Origin: Enoplolaimus lenunculus
Taxonomy: Eukaryota > Nematoda > Enoplea > Enoplida > Thoracostomopsidae
Length of the DNA: 64,000 bases
NCBI GenBank assembly: GCA_030248215.1
Contig: JASANG010002950.1
Coordinates: 62,001 to 126,000 of the forward strand
Direction of reading: 5' to 3'
The notes below the pieces were generated by a model. It was not told where the DNA came from. It did not search any database and worked only from the letters and a program-made list of their open reading frames with translations. Made by a program: the position numbers and the translations under genes. Of this stretch, positions 56,601 through 64,000 are shown in pieces (the first letter of the stretch is position 1; each line of letters starts with the position of its first letter).

Positions 56601-59138
56601 GCAACAATTTACGCTATACACAGCCTGTTAAAATATCCAGATGAATGTTTTTTGTTTTCATTTCAGGCATATATTCCCACATATATCATCATTGTAAGCT
56701 CATGGATCAGTTTTTGCGTTGACCACAAAATACTTCCTGCACGCACTACAATTACTGTCAGCGCGTTGCTTGCAATTACTTTTCAATACGGCAACATTAT
56801 TAGAAGTTTGCCGAAAGTTTCGTATATTAAAGGTAAGCGATACATAAGCACAATGGCCCATGTATATAGAACAGGACCGGAACGTTTTTCTGTGGGGCTG
56901 TAACAAAGCTTATAAGCTGTTAGACAAATATCAGTCCCCGCCCTCTTATTCGGGTCACTACAGTACTACTGTTGCTTCGCTCATTAACGTAATATTTAAT
57001 GTTTTCAGCGATGGACGTATGGATGCTCGCATGCGTTTCATTTGTGTTCGGTGCTTTAATTGAACTGGCCATAATTGCATATATCGGCAAACAAATGGGC
57101 GGAAGCGGAAGATCCGGATGTAACTCAGTGGACACGAAACGCCATCATCATCATCATCAACAACAATCATACAGTGGTCACTCTAAATCCCAAGTCGGTG
57201 CCGAGTCGATGACAGAAACCGGAATTATGGACCGGATATCGTTTGGGTTTGGCGGAAATAGGGATCGGAACACGCAGTACGCGACGCTGTTGCCGCGTGA
57301 AAATGATGACCTCGAAGCTGTTGTGCCGTTGTATGTCAATCCAGGGTTGTTACCATCGCAATCGAATGGAATACGTGAGTTTAATTTAGAAAATTTTATT
57401 TTAAAAATTTGTTCAGATTCGAATTTATTTCTTTAACCCCTTCTCACATTGAGTTGCCTATAGGCAACTAAGCGCAGTGTATATACGTTAAATAATGTAT
57501 ATCGCACCGTGTTTAACAATTGCAACACGTATACATAGAACTCAATCACCACAAGACGTGAGAGCCCCCTCGGGCTCGAGCGTCAAGCTCCTATAGCTGA
57601 GTGGTGATGGTATACGCCTCCCACGCCAGTCACCCGAGTTCGAATCCTAGCATAAAAGTAGGTCTCAGGGGAAATAGAAAATATTCATGTGAGAAAGGGT
57701 TAAAACCACAGAGCCTCAATCAGAGTTTGTGTGATTAATACAACGCAGAATGAAATCAGGACAAATTGATTGTATATGAGTCGTGTAAGCATGTCGCAAT
57801 AGTGGACACGGATCTCGAAAGGCTTGGAACTGCGCTACGCGTGGATTTTAACGGTCAAAAATGTCGTTAATTGTCACAAGCGGCAGTGAACAGCGGTGCG
57901 TGACGTCGAAAAGTGTGGCGCATCGCAAAAACGAAAATTTAATATACTTAGAACAATCGGCCAATATCATTTTTATGGCCGCAACAGTAGATTAAAGCGT
58001 ATTCTTAAGCCTAAGCCTAGACGTTGCAAAAACGTATTCCTAAGCCTAAACCTAAACCTAAAAGCAAAAAAATGTTGTCTAAAATGTAAACCTACTCATG
58101 TACAGACCCACCAGAAACCGGGACGGCTCTAAAAGTAACATGAGCCGAAAAATCAATGCCCATTGGTTGGACCTTGCCACAAAATGGCCAAAAATTTTCC
58201 TTTCTTCCACGAAACTCTCTCGTATCTCATTGGTCAATGTTTGTGGACCTATATTTCGGGAAGTTGCGTCGAATCTCTGGTATGATTTTGGAACAGAATC
58301 AGTGCCGTATAAATGTTAAGGGTGGTTATTATCGTCCGGCGCCCTCTGTCTCCGTATGTCTCACGTTCGTTACCGTATGCACGTGAACCTGTTCACAAAG
58401 GATGCCGCAACCCTAATTCGTTCAAAGACCTCCCGTATATTTTTTTCAGCTCGACACAACACTGGAACTCTCATAACCGCAACAAGTGGCAGAGGGCTGC
58501 CATCGGTAGGATTTCCACCCACATCCCTCGCCTACTCTCCGTACCATCAACGACACGCGTTCCAACCATTTTGTAACCAAAACTTCTCCGATACCACCGT
58601 TTATCACCCATCTGACGTCGGATATCAACAACGGCGGACGCCACTGGGACCCCGGCCGTGGTCCTCACAAACGGGATCTGAATATCCTCCAACGTCACCT
58701 GTAAGTTCACGGGGTCCTTTCTCAGTTCCTCCACCACAAACAGCGCTACCGATTGCCAGTAGGTCGTCTCACCGTGAGTCAGGGGACGGCAACACAACTG
58801 GAGACGTTCGAAACAACAAACGCTGTCGGTTCGCTAAATCCAACCATCGTCGAGGCGATTACTCATCGACCACCACCACAACCACTGTTGGTGACGTCAC
58901 CGGATCACGAACAATGACGTCATCGTTGTGTTGTTGGTGGTGTTGTTGTTGCCGTATCCATCAGTGTCGTATTGCACCGCAATCTGTTGATAATTTTTGC
59001 ATTATTGTGTTTCCGTTGGCGTTTGTATTGTTCAATGTTGGTTACTGGACGTATTATTTGAGCAAAAGTCGATCGTTCGCCTATCGGCCGACAGATGATT
59101 TGTATGACGTTACTGAAACTGTTGGAGATGAGTTGTGA
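50614..59138 (+). CDS. Anion-type Cys-loop ligand-gated ion channel subunit
   Basis: Seven exons: 50614-50889, 51971-52255, 53712-53861, 55213-55338, 56667-56832, 57009-57374 and 58450-59138. All have AG/GT borders and the frame is kept through every junction, giving 685 residues. Plasma-membrane pentameric receptor subunit. Visible parts are a signal or anchor near the N-terminus, and an extracellular domain with [19 protein letters not shown] and NGTVWVNYR. The Cys-loop is C192 to C206, with 13 residues between and FPFDSQTC inside. M1 starts [16 protein letters not shown] (from 280). M2 is preceded by Pro-Ala-Arg (303-305), the anion-selectivity signature, and runs [18 protein letters not shown]3 follows [11 protein letters not shown] (from 336), and M4 is [20 protein letters not shown] (near 640). 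The second disulfide of glycine and glutamate-gated chloride channels is absent. Overall it is most like nematode acetylcholine- or amine-gated chloride channels (ACC/LGC); the ligand is inferred only. The M3-M4 loop is long (about 275 residues) with His/Gln, Thr and Cys runs. An in-frame ATG at 50569 is an alternative start. Confidence 0.88.
50929..51284. mobile_element. M9 element, full copy, in channel intron 1
   Basis: GTATTGACCCGAATAAGAGG at the left and CCTCTTATTCGGGTCACTAC at the right. The interior repeats AATAAGAGTCCGTA and TTAGAGTCCATAAATG words. It starts 40 bp after the splice donor. Confidence 0.83.
51369..51576. mobile_element. M2 hairpin MITE in channel intron 1
   Basis: TACTGCAAAAAATGGTGAGT at the left, CACCATTTTTTTGCAGTGCA at the right. 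Confidence 0.87.
52387..52643. mobile_element. M3 element in channel intron 2
   Basis: ACTGTAAATTCCAATGAGTT at the left, TCACTGAAATTTACAGTG at the right. Confidence 0.85.
52814..53084 (-). mobile_element. M5 TTAA element in channel intron 2
   Basis: TTAACCCTTTCTCACATGAA at the left and AGAGAAAGGGTTAA at the right. The minus-strand core contains the tRNA-like segment. Very close to the copies at 3797 and 57433. Confidence 0.82.
55420..55677. mobile_element. M3 element, TA flanks intact, in channel intron 4
   Basis: CACTGTAAATTTCAATGAGT at the left and TTAACATTTACAGTG at the right, within TA on both sides. It starts 82 bp after exon 4. Confidence 0.88.
56045..56517. mobile_element. M3 element split by an M2 insertion
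   Basis: The left part CACTGTAATTTCAGTGAGTT is in inverse order relative to other copies. It runs to GTTGAATCACTCA, is interrupted, and resumes at GTCTGAGTTAGGACTATCAG. The right end has decayed. Confidence 0.8.
56098..56306. mobile_element. M2 hairpin MITE nested in M3, CA duplication
   Basis: CACTGCCAAAATGGTGAGTC at the left and CACCGTTTTTTGCAGTG at the right. CA immediately flanks both ends, and uninterrupted M3 copies have a single CA there. This gives a direct 2-bp target duplication. The two arms are almost perfectly complementary, so the copy is young. Confidence 0.9.
56853..56925 (+). mobile_element. TTAGGC MITE, type B, left end only
   Basis: GGCCCATGTATATAGAACAG and GGACCGGAACGTTTTTCTGT. 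It is cut at 56925, where an M9 right end begins. It starts 20 bp after the donor of channel exon 5. Confidence 0.8.
56926..56962. mobile_element. M9 right-end fragment
   Basis: AAATATCAGTCCCCGCCCTC and TTATTCGGGTCACTAC; it lies 46 bp before channel exon 6. Confidence 0.7.
57433..57703 (+). mobile_element. M5 TTAA element with tRNA-like core, in channel intron 6
   Basis: TTAACCCCTTCTCACATTGA at the left and ATGTGAGAAAGGGTTAA at the right. The core TATAGCTGAGTGGTGATGGT to CGAGTTCGAATCCTAGC reads as a tRNA-like body. The inverted ends and core are all well preserved, making this the best reference copy. Confidence 0.88.
57959..58146 (-). mobile_element. TTAGGC MITE, type C, in channel intron 6
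   Basis: GGCCAATATCATTTTTATGG at the left, GGCTCTAAAAGTAACATGAG at the right. Flanks GAACAATC and GAAAAATC match at 7 of 8. Confidence 0.88.
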
Positions 59139-59514
59139 CGAGGCAAATGACGGCATGTTTTAGATGAATTAATTGTAAAAGCCAATATATTCGTAAGACG
59201 TCACAGCTAAGTATGCATTATCGATTCAGCTGACACGCAATGATCTGAAAATAATGCTACACATAAACGTCATCTGTTACATTCTTACAAAATGTAAGGA
59301 CTTGATAATTAAAGATGCGTCCGTAAAATGACATCAATGTTTGAAGGTATGTTGAAATTTTGGCGACCCGTATGACGTCATCGAAACGGCTGATGGTAAA
59401 AATATGATGACGTCATCGTTTCAAGGTAAATAATGTCCGACGGTATAAAGTCGTCTTTGCTGCAATAAACATGAATTATCATGATGCTATTAATGACGTC
59501 ATTCTTTGACGTCA
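58892..59514. promoter_or_regulatory. Cluster of six TGACGTCA (CRE) palindromes
   Basis: Perfect TGACGTCA at 58892, 58915, 59373, 59408, 59494 and 59507, plus an AGACGTCA near 59198. The first two lie in the last channel exon; the rest lie in the 3' flank. CREB/ATF-type bZIP factors bind this sequence. Any regulatory role is inferred. Confidence 0.5.
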
Positions 59515-59707
59515 CAATTATAGTTATGATGTAATTCTTTGAATAACGTCAGAATACAAAGATAATCCCGTAAACGCTGGTGATTCTGCGACTGTCAGCA
59601 TCGAGACAAATTCACACAATGTATACTTTCATGATGATTGTAAAGTGGTTTCTGTAGGCTAATGGTATTGAAGCAGGAGATTTTGTGTATGACATCACGA
59701 AATAATT
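59139..59707. other. 3' flank of the channel gene with polyadenylation signal
   Basis: AATAAA occurs at 59464-59469, 326 bp after the stop codon, and is the best candidate polyadenylation signal. The stretch is rich in GACGTCA words and has no MITE until 59708. Confidence 0.5.
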
Positions 59708-59879
59708 GGTCAATGTTACTTTAAGGGGCGAAGTGTATTCCTAAGCCTAAAGCCTAATCCTAAGCGTTGCAAAAATGTGTTCCTAAGCCTAAGCCTAAGC
59801 AAAAGATAAAATCTAGAATCTAACCTACTCTATTATGGATCCACCAGAAACCTGGACGCCCCGTAAAGTAACATGGGTC
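59708..59879 (-). mobile_element. TTAGGC MITE, type C, exact 8-bp duplication
   Basis: GGTCAATGTTACTTTAAGGG at the left, CCCCGTAAAGTAACATGGGT at the right. It is flanked by AAATAATT on both sides. Confidence 0.93.
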
Positions 59880-59973
59880 AAATAATTTTAGATCAACTGA
59901 TGATTTATAAAAGATGAATGACGTTTCATTGTATTTTCCACTGACAACTGTGCTTGCTATAGAAACAAAGGGT

Positions 59974-60155
59974 GGCCCATGTTACTTTTAGGGCCGTCCC
60001 GGTCTCGGGTGGGTCTGTATTAAAAAAGTAGGCTTACATTCTAGACTACATTTTTTGCTTATGCTTAGGCTTAGGATTAGGAATACGATTTTGCAACGCT
60101 TAGGCTTAGGAATACGCTTAATCTACTGTTACGGCCCTGAAAGTAAACATTGCCA
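59974..60155 (+). mobile_element. TTAGGC MITE, type C
   Basis: GGCCCATGTTACTTTTAGGG at the left, GGCCCTGAAAGTAAACATTG at the right. Less than 100 bp from the previous copy and in opposite orientation, so the pair could form a large hairpin. Confidence 0.9.
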
Positions 60156-60391
60156 CGAAGGGTTTAGTACGAACGAGAAAAAACAGCAATTTAGTGTTGA
60201 TTTGTGCTGCCGTCGAAGTCATAGATTGACGGGATTACAAATAAGACGCCAATTTGAGAAGATCCGTCCAATGTCGATATCAATTTTTACACTGCGTCGT
60301 CGCAAGATGCTAACCACGCATATGCATGATTCACCTGGTCCTGAGAGCTACGCTAAAAATTGCGACCATTTGAGGTCATTGTTTAAATTTT

Positions 60392-60550
60392 GGCCAGTAT
60401 TACTTTTTAGGATAGTAACTCTGAACAAGTATATTTCTAAGCCGAGGCCTAAGCGTGGAAATAAGTGTCAATCCTAAGCCTAAAAGCCAAAATAATCTAA
60501 TACCTAACCCATGCTCTGCTAGCGTTCCACCTCAGATCTTTACATGGGCC
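60392..60550 (-). mobile_element. TTAGGC MITE, C-left/A-right chimera
   Basis: GGCCAGTATTACTTTTTAGG at the left is type C-like; CAGATCTTTACATGGGCC at the right is type A. The TAAGCC interior is nearly gone. Confidence 0.72.
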
Positions 60551-61758
60551 AAATGCGGATATGACAGTAGCATCATTTGATTTATTGAAACCGGTAATAC
60601 AAACTCAGGATGCACAATGTCTTTTGTGGCCGCTGAAGGTGCCACAAAATTTTAGGTCATAGAAAAGAAATGTTGAATTTGCAAATGTTAAAAATAGTGC
60701 AATGCATTTTCAAAAAATCGCTCATAGATTTTAAAATCTTAGCCCGGGAATGGAAAATTAATTCCCAGCTCTTTTAAAACATGCGAAAATTGCTGTACCG
60801 AAATTTGAGGCCAAAATTCTACCAGCGCTTAAAGGACGGACGATATTTCGTCCGAGTCCGCAAATTCAGTTTGCAATCTTCATACCGAGATAAATTTAGT
60901 ATCGACACCAATGCTGCCAACAGTTTATTCAACCAAGACGTAGGCTTAAATTTTAATCTATACCGGACAGTTACGCCTTAAGAGGGGTCCTATAGCTACA
61001 AATCAATGAACAATGGTACGAAAGTTTATTACAATATCATATTATTATACGCATAGACAAAATTACATTGTATATCTTATATAACAATACACAGAATGAG
61101 ACAAAAATAAAGCAATAACACAATTTAAATACTAGCGACGATCTCAAGTACAAGACGCATGTTTGTTCCGACAATTGCAGTATCCAACGCGAAATTCCTA
61201 CAGGCATTAACTTTCGAGAGCGACCAATGTTAATAATTCGAAACATTGCCAGCTTTGCATACATATGTATCAGAAACCAAATAGTGACCATTTTTCAATA
61301 TTTCTCACTTAGCAAAATTGGTCTCCCAACCAGAAGACTCCAAAGAAAACGCGGCTGCCATTTTTCAGTAATTCCTTAGTCATATCGGTCTGTACGCCAC
61401 CATTCCGGTTAACTGGAACCATGAAACAAAATTTTTTCTTTACATTTATGTATGTAACCATTTACAAAACAACATAATATTAAACCAAGAAACAATTACG
61501 TTGTGACTAACAGTTATTATACTACAGTTAATACGCGCTATAATGAGTCCTGAGAACATAATGATCAATTAAATATATTATTACTACTATGGATTGGCTT
61601 GCTATGCGAATTTCACTGAAAGATAAGTCAAAAGTACGCAACGCTACTGTGTTTGGCGTGCACGCTTTGTGACCAGCTGGCATGCAGTAGGAGTCTATTA
61701 AACACTTCTTAACCGAACTGTGTTGTGGAATGATAAACTGTCAATAATAAAACTTTAC
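60551..61758. other. Unassigned sequence
   Basis: A 66-codon plus-strand ORF (60781-60981) and an 84-codon minus-strand ORF (61037-61291) have no family resemblance. A TTTATT at about 61025 could be a minus-strand AATAAA for the gene at 63.5-64 kb, but it is far away. Confidence 0.35.
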
Positions 61759-62377
61759 GCACAAAAAACGTTTTCTGATATTCAAGAAATATTTTCTTAA
61801 ATGCAAGACAATATATGTCTTAATCTAGACTCCCAACATACATGTGTTGAATGTAAGACATTAGTTTATGAAATATAAGACAAATATATCTGAAGTAAAA
61901 GGCTTTTTTTTGCTGAATTTTGAGACGTATTTGTCTTAGAAACTACATTTGCTAGAAAAGTCGCCTTCAAAACTATGAGTTAAGCTCGGCTAAATGCTCT
62001 AATTTGATACCGTAAGATACGTCCCAGACGTAAACTTATGGGTTGGGGGAGCCTAAGTTACACCCGAAATACCTGTGAAACCCGATTATTTATATACACA
62101 CACTTAAGAATATAAACTGAGCAACCTTTTTACAGATATAAAAATAAGAAAATTATTTCTTGAACATAACACAATTATTTCTTAAAAGAAAGAAATTTGA
62201 GTCTTATAAATTGGCAATAGTAATTTCTTGAATACAAGACAATTATATTTCAATCATTTCAGACACAAATTTCTGAGCTGTTTAAGGCTGTTTAACGTCT
62301 GAAATACAATACATCAATGTCTTGAAAATTTAGGAAAGCAGGATTCTTGAAATTTCAAGACAATTTATTTTGTGTGA
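61759..62377. mobile_element. M8 AAGACA-rich element, about 620 bp
   Basis: CGCACAAAAAACGTTTTCTG at the left and AAGACAATTTATTTTGTGTG at the right. It aligns with 38369-39069 including the TTATATACACACACTTAAG-like centre. Moderate divergence. Confidence 0.75.
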
Positions 62378-63514
62378 GGATAAAAACTTTGCATTAAGAT
62401 TTAATACTAAAATCGCGTTTGGCTTTTTGTTCGTTTCGTCCGAGGGCTTCTTTCACTATAATTAGCAATCGCACGCACCATTTTCGTGTGATTGCTAGAA
62501 ATTTAATAGATAGTAACATCTAAATCTGTCAAAGTAATTGCTAAAAGATCACTGCGTCATCTATTTAACTGCACACAAACTTTCAATCCGAGTTTAAACA
62601 ACCGGGATATCCAAATGATGTTTTCCGTATGTACGCCTTATAAGCGAACCGATTTCCCCTAATATTCAACAACTTCACCCACATAAATTCATGTCAAATC
62701 TAAAATAACAAAACGAGTTTTTATCAAAAATGACAAAATCAAAACTAAAACGCAATGCTATATTAGCTAAAAGATCTCAACACGATGCCGTCCAAAGTTT
62801 TGCACCCGACGGAGTATGGAACACAAATTAACGTCATGTTCTCAACCAAATTCTAAAATTCGTACTACAAATCACCGTTGACTGTGCACTCCTACACGTC
62901 ATGACTAAAATACACAACCAATACGTAGTACCGCCATTAATTCCCTGCACCTTAACCGAAATAACGCCTTGCTTTTCTCAGTATAAATGTTTTTAACATC
63001 AACGTAATGTAATAACCAAACATGCGTACGACTCCAACAACTGCCAACAGGTTAACACCAACCATTCAATCAATAACTCCAAAATCATACCTGGTTATCT
63101 CGACTAAGTTTCCGCTAGCATCAATACATATGCAGATGCGATAAAGGATGAGAAATGGACAATGATACGCCGCAGCACTTGTTTGACACCAACAGGTACA
63201 AGACCGAAGAGGTATCGGGTACTAATCAGAATAAATCTGTGTTTGTTTAGACAGCAAAATATGCACGATTGTCAAGTTTAGTATGACACACCCCACTCCA
63301 GCGATCCTTTTTGTCCATCCCGTAAATCAGCGAAAAACGACAGCAAATCACGTATTCCAACCACCAAAAAGAGTCAAGAGACAGCAACTAAACTAATTCA
63401 ACGCGAGTACAGGCATTACAGCTCAGCGGTTCCAGCATCAATTACACCTTTGCCAGTACCAAACGTACAAATTTTTAACTACGAGGTGCTTTCACAAAAA
63501 ACCTATATCCGAAA
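62378..63514. other. Probable 3' flank of the minus-strand gene
   Basis: No MITE and no supported ORF. Downstream (minus strand) of the stop at 63515, so at least part is likely 3' untranslated sequence. Confidence 0.4.
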
Positions 63515-64000
63515 TCACCCGATAATTCTTGCGGTCGCAGTGCGATTGCCGCCGCCGTCGTCTTCCGAATCCGAAGAATCATCTGAACTGCTTGAATCAG
63601 ACGACGATGACGATCCACTGCCGCCGTCGCCGCCACTGGAGCTGGTCGACGATGTTGATAAGCGTCTTCCTCCAGCTCCAGTGACACCGCCTGTGTTTGC
63701 TGTTGACGTCCCGCCGCTGGTCGCCGGCGTTGCTTTTGGTTTCGGTCCTGAAAAATACAATGCTGCTACGTAATAATGTTTCTAAAACCTTTAACCGAAA
63801 AGATAACAAATTTAGACGGCTAATGTGCTATTTTATAGACATTTCATACGGTAGCTGTCGTGCCGCTGATCACTGATCTTGCTTTCGGTTCTAGGAAATC
63901 AAACCGGTAATAGTGTTCATTCAGATAATACATTAATTACCTCGCCTCCTTTTCGACGGGATTTGGTCACCGACTTCTTTCAGCTGCCGTTCAAGCTCTT
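63515..64000 (-). CDS. Ser-rich acidic-tailed protein with AT-hook-like motif (3' two exons)
   Basis: Two exons on the minus strand: 64000-63941 (incomplete at the window edge) and 63747-63515 ending in TGA. They join in phase 1 (G|GA). The deduced C-terminus runs ELERQLKEVGDQIPSKRRRG, then PKPKATPATSGG, then a Ser/Gly run, then an acidic Ser/Asp/Glu stretch (DSSDSEDD) and GGGNRTATARIIG. The frame crossing the junction makes KRRRGPKPK, an AT-hook-like basic block, which supports both the splice and the strand. The short helix-forming ELERQLKEV segment may be the end of a coiled coil. A nuclear or chromatin-associated role is plausible but not shown; the family is not recognised. The plus-strand Pro-rich open frame over the same DNA is its shadow. 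Confidence 0.55.

Noticed and set aside
57560-57650. Genuine tRNA gene
   Set aside because: A- and B-box-like words are present, but no good acceptor stem pairs and the same segment recurs inside TTAA elements. It is better read as a tRNA-like part of a transposon.
63450-63773. 107-codon Pro-rich plus-strand ORF
   Set aside because: Antisense shadow of the Ser-rich minus-strand exon, which has a matching upstream exon and correct splice phase.
1-64000. Retrovirus-like or other virus-derived elements
   Set aside because: No polymerase, integrase, capsid or envelope-like frame and no long terminal repeat pair was recognised. The repeats are all short DNA-transposon derivatives.

Overview
This window is eukaryotic genomic DNA from an invertebrate animal. 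It has small exons with GT-AG introns, five supportable protein genes, and a very large load of short non-autonomous DNA transposons (MITEs). A nematode or close ecdysozoan relative is the best guess. The invertebrate-type anion-selective Cys-loop receptor fits this, and so does the dominant hexamer TTAGGC, which is the nematode telomere repeat. The species is not identified.

Genes, left to right. (1) 309-2073 (+): the 3' part of mitochondrial ribosomal protein L9; the first exon(s) lie left of the window. (2) 5964-12896 (+): a six-exon gene for a 444-residue DUF4419-family protein with an N-terminal signal sequence. (3) 24712-27250 (+): a two-exon gene for a cysteine-rich Ly6/uPAR-like protein with a long Thr run encoded by an ACA microsatellite. 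(4) 50614-59138 (+): a seven-exon gene for a 685-residue anion-type Cys-loop ligand-gated channel. (5) 63515-64000 (-): the last two exons of a Ser-rich protein with a basic AT-hook-like stretch. Gene models 2, 3 and 4 rest on reading frames that stay in phase across every proposed splice junction. Three short ORFs at 31.0, 40.9 and 43.5 kb may be related exons or decayed copies of one beta-rich domain. The genes have no evident shared pathway.

The rest is mostly transposon. The main family, called here the TTAGGC MITE, has about 35 copies. It has inverted ends of the form GGCC(C/A)ATG, 8-bp target duplications, and an interior of variable (TTAGGC)n arrays. Three end types occur: A (core AAAGATCAGGGGCGGAAC), B (core ATAGAACAGGACCGGAAC) and C (core TTACTTTAAGGGGCGTCC or TTAGGGCCGTCC). 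Other families, with labels coined here, are: M2 (TA-target hairpin, CACTGCAAAAAATGG ends), M3 (TA-target, CACTGTAAATT ends), M4 (CACGTGCAAG ends), M5 (TTAA-target piggyBac-like with a tRNA-like core), M6 and M7 (8-bp target, CAGGGTG ends), M8 (about 0.6-0.7 kb, AAGACA-rich), M9 (TGACCCGAATAAGAGG ends), M10, and M11 (GC-rich 21-bp minisatellite). Several nested insertions give a relative order of activity. No transposase gene was recognised, and no retrovirus-like element was recognised.

The most notable items are the telomere-repeat-carrying MITE family, the TTAA elements with a tRNA-like core, a transposon whose target duplication starts exactly at the 5' splice site of a host intron, and six perfect TGACGTCA palindromes at the 3' end of the channel gene.
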